The translations under genes were made by a program, and so were the position numbers. Positions 57,031 through 64,000 of a DNA stretch of 64,000 nt are shown one piece after another. The DNA comes from Candidatus Thiodiazotropha endoloripes (lineage in GTDB: Bacteria > Pseudomonadota > Gammaproteobacteria > Chromatiales > Chromatiaceae): the NCBI GenBank assembly GCA_001709035.1, contig LVKA01000011.1:868001-932000 (forward strand). Direction: 5' to 3'. Every line of letters starts with the position of its first letter. Position 1 is the first letter of the stretch. The notes beneath the pieces were generated by a model that saw nothing but the letters and a program-made list of their open reading frames with translations, ran no database searches and was not told the origin of the DNA.

Positions 57031-58962
57031 ATGCCAAGAGTACCCGGGCGAGAGCAAGCCACTAGGCCGATCGTAACCGCGCCTACTACCCACAGTAACC
57101 TTCAAGTTTCTCCGGAAGATATCTCACACGGTGCTGGTGATCGTTTGATCCGGCAGGGTCAGATCGAGTTTCAACGGGCTATGGAGCTCAAGCAAGCCGA
57201 GGAAGCGACCTTGGCAAAGAGTGTGGATGCAGAATTCTCTCAGGAGCTTCGGACTCTGCTGGATGATCCGGATACAGGGTATTTCAACCAGAGAGGACAG
57301 ACTGCCTATCAAAACCGAGAGGAAGCGGCCAATCAGATAAAAAAACTGAAAAGGAAGTATCTCGGTCAGTTCAAACCGGGCAGCGTGAGTGCTCAATTAT
57401 TCAGCCAGGTGGCGGATAAGCGAGTAGAAAACTCAATGAATGGCATATTCGCTCATGCGTCCCGTGAATTGAGACAGTGGCAGGACGATGCATATGATGC
57501 ACGGATTCAGGCATCGATTGATGATGCGGTCTCTGGAATTCGAGATCCAAAGTTGATTCGACAGGCCATTGCTACCGGTAAAGCCGAAGAGCTTGAGTAT
57601 GCCCAGCGCCATGGGCTGGATCCGGATAGTCGTAATATCCGGGTCCAGGACTTCACTACCAGGTTGCACACGGCTGTGATTGATCGGATTGGTAGTGGTG
57701 ACCTTGTTGTAGCACAAGACTACTACCAAGCGAATATCAATGAAATCGATCCGACAGCCCGGGTCGAAATCGAAAATCAGTTCAAAGCTATTACAGACCG
57801 GCGCCGGGAAAAGGTCGCATCTGATCTGGAGCTTCGGGTCTATGGCGGAAATGGTTCAGAAGATGAGATCAATGCGGCCTTTGACAGTGAAGTGATAACA
57901 GGACCCAAGCGGACGCAACTGCTCAAGGAACTGAGCCGACAAGCCGGTGAGACGGCATCAGCCCAGCAGCGTGAATACCTCATCAGCACAGGCCTGCCCC
58001 TCGATCCGAAGGATAAGAAGCACCGACAGGCTGTCGATGAAGCCTTTGTTCGCCGGGGTTCAACTCCTCCTGTTGCGATCGCCTTAACGAAACAGACCGG
58101 GATACTTCCTGGCCAAATTCGCTCCCTATTTCGAACTGCAGCACGCTCCGGAGAGGGGCCGGCCGTCAAAGAGGCTCTGAAACTCTATGCATCAATTGAT
58201 GATCAAGTGCCGCTGGCCCTGGATGATCTCTCAATCTCTGACATTGCCGTCCTGGAAAATGCTACTCAGCTGATTCGTGGCGGCTTGCCATCCGGGAAAG
58301 CCATGGAGATCGCCAGGCAACAGTCGAATATCCCCGAGGCAGAGCGGAAAGTGATGCTTGAGCGATATCAGGAGCAGGCTAAAAAGAATCCAGACTCACT
58401 CCAGGATGCACTCGATTCTGATGATGACTATGACACTGAATTGTTTTCAGGTGCTCCCAAACCGCCGGCCGCCATGCAGGCAGATTATGAGCGGCTTGTG
58501 GAGACTTTTTATACCCAGCTGGGCGGCGATATCGAAAAGGCCCAGGAGATTTCTTGGAAGGCGCTGAAACGAACCTGGACCCGGTCGGATATCAATGGGG
58601 ATGGTGAGTTGATGCGCTACTCTCCGGAATTTGATCTGAATGTCTCCGCCAAGGTACTCCGTAAAGATCTCGATAAGCAGCTCGAAGAGATCAAGGTCAA
58701 GCCGGAGAATGTCCGCGTAATCTCCGATGTGCTCACCGCTCGATCGAAGCGGGGGCAGCGATCCTATGCGCTTGTGAAGACCCGGCCGGATGGTCTGCCT
58801 GAGATTCTGCGCGGACCCAACAATATGCCACTTCGTTGGGTTCCGGATCCCTATTCGGTTCTCAACAAACAACACAAGGATTCGCTCAGCAGAGCGAAGC
58901 GAGCGCGCCAAGAGCATCAACAAGCCCAAAGAGTCCGAAAACACTTCCCAGACGGAGGATGA
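57031..58962 (+). CDS. Podovirus internal virion (ejection)-like protein
   Basis: A 643-residue, mostly helical protein. The stretch LDDPDTGYFNQRGQTAYQNR followed by charged coiled segments resembles the large structural/internal proteins of podoviruses, where the GYFN...G.A motif recurs. The C-terminal part contains KTRPDGLPEILRGPNNMPLR and a basic tail. AGGAGG lies seven bases before ATG 57031. Codon use is closer to the chromosome than the preceding genes. It is followed by a small gene and then a larger ejection-type protein, the order seen in podovirus late modules. Confidence 0.6.
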   Translation: MPRVPGREQATRPIVTAPTTHSNLQVSPEDISHGAGDRLIRQGQIEFQRAMELKQAEEATLAKSVDAEFSQELRTLLDDPDTGYFNQRGQTAYQNREEAANQIKKLKRKYLGQFKPGSVSAQLFSQVADKRVENSMNGIFAHASRELRQWQDDAYDARIQASIDDAVSGIRDPKLIRQAIATGKAEELEYAQRHGLDPDSRNIRVQDFTTRLHTAVIDRIGSGDLVVAQDYYQANINEIDPTARVEIENQFKAITDRRREKVASDLELRVYGGNGSEDEINAAFDSEVITGPKRTQLLKELSRQAGETASAQQREYLISTGLPLDPKDKKHRQAVDEAFVRRGSTPPVAIALTKQTGILPGQIRSLFRTAARSGEGPAVKEALKLYASIDDQVPLALDDLSISDIAVLENATQLIRGGLPSGKAMEIARQQSNIPEAERKVMLERYQEQAKKNPDSLQDALDSDDDYDTELFSGAPKPPAAMQADYERLVETFYTQLGGDIEKAQEISWKALKRTWTRSDINGDGELMRYSPEFDLNVSAKVLRKDLDKQLEEIKVKPENVRVISDVLTARSKRGQRSYALVKTRPDGLPEILRGPNNMPLRWVPDPYSVLNKQHKDSLSRAKRARQEHQQAQRVRKHFPDGG

Positions 58963-58965
58963 TCG

Positions 58966-59184
58966 ATGACACCAGCAGATTTTATATCCGTAAGAGTAGA
59001 AGACAGTGGCCGCTCCAAACTCACCGGTCAGGAGATGCAGGAAATTCTCAATACCTGGCTGAATTCTCGCTACAACATGACAGGGACTACTGACCTTCTA
59101 TTCAGTCGCCAGGCACTGATTGACCTGATGGAGTCAGCCGAAAAGTCAAATAAACCGCAGGAGTTCCGCCGTGCCTTTGGTTGA
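58966..59184 (+). CDS. Unknown small protein between ejection-like genes
   Basis: A 72-residue protein (ISVRVEDSGRSKLTGQEMQE, LLFSRQALIDLMESAEKSNK) starting four bases after the previous stop, with GGAGGATGA upstream. It overlaps the next gene by 14 bases. No family is recognised; its position supports a real gene of the late module. Confidence 0.6.
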   Translation: MTPADFISVRVEDSGRSKLTGQEMQEILNTWLNSRYNMTGTTDLLFSRQALIDLMESAEKSNKPQEFRRAFG

Positions 59185-62002
59185 AATCGATGAGGGTGCG
59201 CTCTCCTATCAACCTCGGTCGTCCTATGAGCCTGAAGAGCCGAAGGACCAGGATAAACTCGACCTGTGGGCTGCCGGCATGGCGCTGCAGAATCCGATCA
59301 GCGGCGCCATTCGTTATGGACTTCACCCCGATTTTGAAGCGGTACCAGGTTACAACCCGCTGACTGATGAAAAGCTTGATGGGTATGACCCGGAAGAGTT
59401 TGCCTTTTCCCAATCTCCGGATGAGACCCGGGCCATCAAGCAAAGGATCGATCATCAGCAACGGGACCGGCAGATGCTGGCCGAGGATGACAGTCTACAT
59501 AGTTCACTCTCGAGCATCGCCGGCTACGTTGGAAACCCACTGCTCTGGGCACCTATGTTACTAGCCCCTCAGGCCTCGGTGCCCGCAATCATTGCAGCCG
59601 AGACCGGTGCAGAACTGACATCTGAGTTCATTCTTCACCAACAGCAGCCGGAAAGAACGCTCACTGAGTCTGCGATCAATGTGGGAGCGGCAGCTGTCGT
59701 ATCTGGAATATTGGGGACAGCCGCTCAGACTCTGTCCAAAAGACAGATGAAGCAGCTGGATGAGGGCATGGCGAATGAACTGAAACGGCCACCGAGCACG
59801 GACTCAGCCGGCGCTCAGCGTGTCAATGAAACCACCATCGAGGATGAGACCCTGGTGGGTGGGGATGCTGTCACGCATGCCACCATCGGGCCACTGGGGC
59901 GAGTCATGAGGGCCACATCTCTGGAGGCCAGGAAGGTTGCTCAGCAATTGGCTGATCTGCCCTTCATCCTCCGCAAGCACGAAAAGGGTAAGTCCTTCGG
60001 GCCAAGCGTCGAGGCTCGTATGGGTCGATTCGAGGCGACAGAAGGGGAAGCCCTCAACACACTCAATAATCTTTACAAGCAGCATGCTGCAGCCGGTGGG
60101 AAACTCTCAGAGGACGAGTTCTTTGAGGCAGTCACTATCTCATTGCGTAGCTATGACAAGCACGCGGTTAAGGAAGTGGAACTGGCTGCGGATTATGTTC
60201 GAAAAAACGTCTTCAACCCGACGAAATATGAAGCACAAAATCTAAAGCTCCTACCTGAGGATCGTGAGTACCTGGGCTGGATGATCAAACAGCAGCGGGC
60301 CAAGGGCCTGAAATCTGATGATCTACTCAAGCGCTTCGTAGAGGCTCCAGAAACCTTGACCAAAGACGGCGCCAGCTATGCACCCCGGGTCTATGACTAT
60401 GAGAAGTTGGCGGAAGACCTGCAGGGATTCAAGAAGCTGATCACTGACTATCTGCAGTACAACGTTCCTGATGGTGAGCTGGTGGCTCGGGATGAGGCTG
60501 AAGACATCGCAGAGTCCGTGATCCGGAATGTATTTCTCCATGGTGGCCTGGAAGACACCGACTTACCCAAGTACCTGGTACCAAAAGCCGGTGCACTGCA
60601 AGAGCGGACCATTGATATCCCTGATATGCTGCTCGAGCCCTACCTGGTCAATGACAGCCGGGTGTTGATCTCTCGTTACCTGAAACAGATCGGCAGTGAC
60701 ATTGAACTGACCAAGGTCTTTGGTTCAAAGAACATGCGCTATGCCTTTTCCAATATCTCGACAGAATACGATCGTTTGATTGCTGAGAGTACTGGAGCAG
60801 AGGCGAAACGGCTGAAAAAGGAACGTTCTGCTGTATTTCGGGACCTGAAGGCAATGAGGGATCGACTCACAGGGCAGTATGAGCGGCCTATGGATCCCAG
60901 TTCGAGTTTGGTCAAATCGGGCGCCTCGATCCGGGCCTGGAACACCATGACGATGCTGGGTGGTGCTGTTGTCTCCAATCTCCCTGATATGGCCAGGCCG
61001 ATCATGGAATTAGGATTGAGGCCGTTCGCCAAAGGAATGACTCAGATCATCGGCAACGTGAAGGGGTTTAACCTCTCCCGGGCAGAGCTCAAGCGCTGGG
61101 GTGTGGGTCTCGATATGACCACAGGATCCAGGATGGCCGCGATTGCGGACGCTCAGGACATGATGCAAGCCGGTCAGCAGAAGGCCCTGAATGTCTTCGG
61201 TAAGGTTTCGCTCCTGAATGCCTGGAATGGTGGCATGAAGCAGTTTGCCGGGGTAATGATCGTCGATAGCTTCCTGAAGTGGGGTAGCTATGCGAGACTT
61301 ACCAAGCACCAGAACCAGATCATGGCCCGGGCCGGCCTGGATGAAAATATGCTGGTCCGTATTAATGAGCAGTTCAGAGCACATGGCATCACGGATGGAG
61401 GCCTGAGGATCGCCAACACCGCCGAGTGGACCGATGCCGAGGCCGCGGAGATCTTTGAAGCCGCAGTTCGCTCTGAGGTGCAGCACACCATCATACAGCC
61501 CGGGGTAGGCGATAAGCCCCTGGTGGCATCCACCGAGGTGGGAAAGCTGGCTTTTCAGTTCCAGAGTTTCATCATGAGTGCTCAGAACCGGATGTTGATC
61601 AACGGCCTGCAGCGTCATGATATGGCTTTCATGACAGGAATCCTGGCCAGTGTGTTCATTGGTATGCTGACAGCCTATGTGAAAAATGCGGTAAGGGGTA
61701 AAGAGCAGCCAAAGAATCCACAGGGGTGGATAGCTGAGGGTGTAGACCGGTCCGGTGTCCTGGGCTTGATGACCTATCCCTTCAACTGGGGGCGCATGGC
61801 CACCGGTGACACACCTTCCCGATTTGCCGCAAGGAACATTACTGGCACCTTCCTGGGCCCAACTCCAGAGCAGGCTGAACGGGCTGTGAGGGTTGGTCTT
61901 GGAGCAGCTGAGGGGAATCTCAATCCCGAGCAGCTGGCCCGGCTGATGCCGTTTCAGAACCTGTTGCACCTACGTCAAATTGGTGAGCAGTTAGTAGAGT
62001 AG
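59171..62002 (+). CDS. Large podovirus internal virion / ejection-like protein
   Basis: A 943-residue protein starting at GTG 59171. It has a hydrophobic segment (about residues 119-150, GYVGNPLLWAPMLLAPQASV), a long helical middle and a C-terminal part with STEVGKLAFQFQSFIMSAQN followed by RMLINGLQRHD and a second hydrophobic segment (about residues 820-840). The GKLAFQFQSF...NRMLI...Q pattern recurs at the end of large internal virion proteins of many podoviruses, which are ejected into the cell to form a channel for DNA. No lytic transglycosylase motif is seen. Confidence 0.7.
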   Translation: MPLVEIDEGALSYQPRSSYEPEEPKDQDKLDLWAAGMALQNPISGAIRYGLHPDFEAVPGYNPLTDEKLDGYDPEEFAFSQSPDETRAIKQRIDHQQRDRQMLAEDDSLHSSLSSIAGYVGNPLLWAPMLLAPQASVPAIIAAETGAELTSEFILHQQQPERTLTESAINVGAAAVVSGILGTAAQTLSKRQMKQLDEGMANELKRPPSTDSAGAQRVNETTIEDETLVGGDAVTHATIGPLGRVMRATSLEARKVAQQLADLPFILRKHEKGKSFGPSVEARMGRFEATEGEALNTLNNLYKQHAAAGGKLSEDEFFEAVTISLRSYDKHAVKEVELAADYVRKNVFNPTKYEAQNLKLLPEDREYLGWMIKQQRAKGLKSDDLLKRFVEAPETLTKDGASYAPRVYDYEKLAEDLQGFKKLITDYLQYNVPDGELVARDEAEDIAESVIRNVFLHGGLEDTDLPKYLVPKAGALQERTIDIPDMLLEPYLVNDSRVLISRYLKQIGSDIELTKVFGSKNMRYAFSNISTEYDRLIAESTGAEAKRLKKERSAVFRDLKAMRDRLTGQYERPMDPSSSLVKSGASIRAWNTMTMLGGAVVSNLPDMARPIMELGLRPFAKGMTQIIGNVKGFNLSRAELKRWGVGLDMTTGSRMAAIADAQDMMQAGQQKALNVFGKVSLLNAWNGGMKQFAGVMIVDSFLKWGSYARLTKHQNQIMARAGLDENMLVRINEQFRAHGITDGGLRIANTAEWTDAEAAEIFEAAVRSEVQHTIIQPGVGDKPLVASTEVGKLAFQFQSFIMSAQNRMLINGLQRHDMAFMTGILASVFIGMLTAYVKNAVRGKEQPKNPQGWIAEGVDRSGVLGLMTYPFNWGRMATGDTPSRFAARNITGTFLGPTPEQAERAVRVGLGAAEGNLNPEQLARLMPFQNLLHLRQIGEQLVE

Positions 62003-62069
62003 TTCTCAATCGCAGAGTTGTGATTGAAGGGCTTAGTATTTTCATTGTTAACCTTCCGGAGGTATAGAG

Positions 62070-62342
62070 ATGTGTACAATTGAGGCTGGTGTTGCTGCAG
62101 GAGCTGCCGTAGTTGGCGCGCTTGCCAGTGATCGCAATAGCGACAAGATGATCCAGGCGCAAAAGAGAGCCCGCAAGAAGAAACCCGAAACGCCTACCTA
62201 CGCCGATGCCTCTGTCCGCAATGCCGGTAACCTGGCACGGCGCATGGCAACCAGTGGCGGCCAGTCATCCACCCGTAGAACTGGCAATCCTCTGGGGCTC
62301 CCAGGCGGTACCGGAAACACACGCACGCTGTTGGGTGGGTGA
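62070..62342 (+). CDS. Small podovirus internal-protein-like product
   Basis: A 90-residue protein beginning with a hydrophobic stretch (VAAGAAVVGALASDR), then a Lys-rich region (AQKRARKKKPETPTYADASV) and ending GLPGGTGNTRTLLGG. Small proteins with the PTYADASV...TLLG arrangement accompany ejection-protein genes in many podoviruses. GGAGG lies eight bases before ATG 62070. It is the last phage-like gene of the run. Confidence 0.65.
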   Translation: MCTIEAGVAAGAAVVGALASDRNSDKMIQAQKRARKKKPETPTYADASVRNAGNLARRMATSGGQSSTRRTGNPLGLPGGTGNTRTLLGG

Positions 62343-62368
62343 ATAGTTCCAAACCAGGCACAAATCAA

Positions 62369-62473
62369 CTATATTCCTAGTGCGTCCTGCAATGCCCTGG
62401 CGATTGTTGCCACCCGCTTGGGGGCGCGCTGACCCTTTAGAGCCCGCGGGAACAGTCCGCTCTGCTTATGGAT
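62369..62473 (-). pseudogene. C-terminal gene remnant
   Basis: On the minus strand the frame reads IHKQSGLFPRALKGQRAPKR, then VATIARALQDALGI and a stop, but an in-frame stop lies directly before it. It looks like the tail of a small DNA-binding or antitoxin-type protein whose 5' part was lost. It is GC-rich, unlike the AT-rich gene that follows, and may mark an insertion boundary. Confidence 0.45.
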
Positions 62474-62565
62474 TCAAAAACTATCTCTCATACAATGAGT
62501 GCTGATCTGGTTAGAGGATTGCTGGATTGCTAAGGACTGTGAATTAAACCGTTAGGAGAATTTGA

Positions 62566-63381
62566 ATGGAAGGATGGTTTTTAAGGAAACATCTTTGGAA
62601 AATCCTACTCACATTAGCTGTAGTTGCTGTTATCTATGGTATTGCTGTCATATCAACTTACCGTGCACACTTCCCTGGTCAAATTATTCAAGACATTTCA
62701 ACTTGGGGACAACTAGGGGATTATCTTGGTGGCTTACTGAATCCTGTATTTTCTCTTTTAGCTTTTTTTGCCTTATTAATAACAATAGTTGTTCAAACAA
62801 AAGAGCTTGCTATCTCTTCTGAAGAACTAAAAAAATCTGCGGAAGCATTAAGCAGGCAGAGCAAGTCATTAGATACACAAAATTTCGAAAATACTTTTTT
62901 TCAAATGTTGAGGCTTTATAACGAGATTGTAAAAGAAATGGATACTACTCATGGGTTACATGAGATAGCAAGAGGGAGAAACTGCTTTAGAGTGTTTTAT
63001 GAGAATTTTAAACACTATTATCAAGACACAGAATACGATAGGGGGTCATATATTCCATCAAAGCATGTAGATAAGGTGTATATGGTGTTTTTCAAGCAAA
63101 AGCAAGATGAAGTTGGGCATTATTTTAGAAATTTATACACTTTGGTACAGTTTGTTGATGTAAGTGATGAGCCCAATAAAAAAACCTATATAAATATTAT
63201 ACGAGCACAACTGTCTAGTTATGAATTAATACTGCTATTTTATAATTGCTTATCACAGGAGGGTTTAGAGAAATTTAAACCACTTATTGAAAAATATCAG
63301 ATTTTAGAAAATATGGATTCTAGTTTGTTGATAGGGGAAGATCATAAACCACTTTATGATCATACTGCTTTTGGTGAATAA
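62566..63381 (+). CDS. Putative phage abortive infection membrane protein (putAbiC-like)
   Basis: A 271-residue protein with two N-terminal membrane spans (about residues 13-31 and 56-76), then the conserved helical region SAEALSRQSKSLDTQNFENT followed by FFQMLRLYNEIVKEMD, characteristic of the putative abortive infection (putAbiC) family. These are thought to halt phage growth at the cost of the cell; the mechanism is unknown. The gene is strongly AT-rich compared with both flanks and starts with a GGAG site. It sits next to a DUF262 gene, suggesting a defence cargo. Confidence 0.75.
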   Translation: MEGWFLRKHLWKILLTLAVVAVIYGIAVISTYRAHFPGQIIQDISTWGQLGDYLGGLLNPVFSLLAFFALLITIVVQTKELAISSEELKKSAEALSRQSKSLDTQNFENTFFQMLRLYNEIVKEMDTTHGLHEIARGRNCFRVFYENFKHYYQDTEYDRGSYIPSKHVDKVYMVFFKQKQDEVGHYFRNLYTLVQFVDVSDEPNKKTYINIIRAQLSSYELILLFYNCLSQEGLEKFKPLIEKYQILENMDSSLLIGEDHKPLYDHTAFGE

Positions 63382-63450
63382 TAGCGCTTAGAAATATTAA
63401 TTACTAAGAACTATTTAAAAGCGCATCATATCGACTTTGAGAGCAAGCAG

Positions 63451-63561
63451 ATGAGTAACACACCGCTAATTGTCACCTACGCCGAGGCCGGGAAAATGCT
63501 GCTGGGCATCAGCGGGCGAACCGTAATAGTTAAAAAACTCGGCTGTAGAGCGATAATTTAG
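63451..63561 (+). pseudogene. Truncated HTH (excisionase-like) gene fragment
   Basis: A 36-codon frame MSNTPLIVTYAEAGKMLLGI, SGRTVIVKKLGC ends early. It matches the start of small HTH proteins with the tYAEAGKMLgISgRTV pattern, but the second half is missing and the frame shifts at RTVIVKK, where RTVRRLVK-like sequence is expected. It lies between the two defence genes and has higher GC than both. Confidence 0.55.
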
Positions 63562-63572
63562 GAGTATAAAAA

Positions 63573-64000
63573 ATGTTGAGAGACGAGTTAGAAGAAGCAA
63601 AAAGGTCCGTTACAACAGATAGTTTGCAAATATCAATTGGCGAAATAGCTTCAATGTACAGTCAGGAAGAGTTAGATATAATTCCTGATTTTCAAAGATT
63701 ATTTCGATGGAGTATTGAGAAAAAAACAGCATTCATAGAGTCAATATTAATTGGGATTCCTGTGCCTCCAGCTTTTGCTTATGAGAAAAGTGATGGTACT
63801 TGGGAGTTGATTGATGGATTACAAAGAATCTCTACAATATTAGAGTTTATGGGTATTTTACGGGATCCGGAAGATAGGACAAAAATAATGCCGGCTTCTA
63901 CCTTATCTTCTTCAACCTATTTACCTTCGTTAGAAGGTGTGAAATGGTCAAAAGACGATGAGGGTGGTATGGCTCTAGAAAAATCATTGCAACTGTTTTT
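63573..64000 (+). CDS. DUF262 protein, N-terminal part (cut by window end)
   Basis: The frame from ATG 63573 (GGAG eight bases upstream) is open to the window end and gives 142 residues. It shows the DUF262 signature: IPDFQRLFRWSIEKKTAFIE, SILIGIPVPPAFAY and ELIDGLQRISTILEF. DUF262 is a ParB/Srx-like nuclease-related domain, as in GmrS of the GmrSD type IV restriction system, and is frequent in defence islands. Whether a DUF1524 half follows cannot be seen. Confidence 0.85.
   Translation, partial: MLRDELEEAKRSVTTDSLQISIGEIASMYSQEELDIIPDFQRLFRWSIEKKTAFIESILIGIPVPPAFAYEKSDGTWELIDGLQRISTILEFMGILRDPEDRTKIMPASTLSSSTYLPSLEGVKWSKDDEGGMALEKSLQLF

Larger units (their letters stand above)
49103..64000. 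mobile_element. Integrated element: integrase, replication-type ATPase, ejection-protein genes, then defence genes
   Basis: The element begins after apbC with a tyrosine integrase and runs at least to the last ejection-type gene at 62342; defence-type genes and gene fragments continue to the window end. Nearly all genes point the same way with 1-15 base overlaps, as in phages. The first part (50.3-57.0 kb) is more AT-rich than the chromosome, the 57.0-62.0 kb part is closer to chromosomal composition, and the final 1.5 kb is strongly AT-rich, suggesting several sources. No tRNA, second attachment site or terminase/portal/capsid/tail gene is found, so the right edge is unknown. Confidence 0.75.

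Overview
The window reads as chromosomal DNA of a gammaproteobacterium. Positions 1 to about 49,100 are dense housekeeping DNA with classic gammaproteobacterial gene orders: ftsZ-lpxC-dciA-M23 peptidase-secA, rlmN-pilW-rodZ-hisS-yfgM-bamB-der, and folB/folK/plsY. A tkt-gap-pgk-pyk-fba cluster and a metK-ahcY-metF cluster resemble those of autotrophic sulfur-oxidising Chromatiales and related symbionts. That lineage is an inference from gene order and protein style; no 16S rRNA gene, RuBisCO or sulfur-oxidation gene lies in the window to prove it.

Layout. 1-8.7 kb: cell division, lipid A, Sec translocase, arginine synthesis, a MutT-ThiE fusion and a PilZ protein. 9.2-11.3 kb: an RpfC-like hybrid sensor kinase. 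11.4-15.1 kb (minus strand): the activated-methyl cycle (metK, ahcY, metF) with a recognisable S-adenosylhomocysteine riboswitch before ahcY. 15.3-23.3 kb: a thioredoxin-fold protein, then five sugar-phosphate enzymes shared by glycolysis and the Calvin cycle, separated by hairpins and closed by a strong terminator. 23.3-30.8 kb: glutaredoxin, purC, small proteins including an orphan Xre/MbcA/ParS-type antitoxin, a 0.6-kb block of intergenic repeats, a metallo-beta-lactamase-fold protein, plsY, folB, folK and a DUF1015 gene. 30.8-43.5 kb: relA, rlmN, pilW, rodZ, hisS, yfgM, bamB, der, an SPL-like radical SAM gene and putP, many with 1-8 nt overlaps. 43.4-47.7 kb: a four-gene minus-strand operon (TetR, ABC1/UbiB kinase, membrane protein, alpha/beta hydrolase) opposite a second TetR gene, then the Mrp/ApbC iron-sulfur carrier gene.

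From about 49.1 kb to the window end the DNA is accessory. It starts right after the apbC terminator with repeats and a tyrosine integrase. Then come small regulators, a RepA/RecA-like ATPase followed by TTTACC-rich repeats, a run of tightly overlapping unknown genes, and a DUF5681 protein. Next are two large proteins and one small protein that resemble podovirus internal-virion (ejection) proteins. No terminase large subunit, portal, capsid or tail gene is seen between them. The last 1.5 kb is AT-rich and carries defence-type genes (a putative abortive-infection membrane protein and the start of a DUF262 protein) among gene fragments. This capsid-less element with an ejection module and adjacent defence cargo is the most interesting part of the window.
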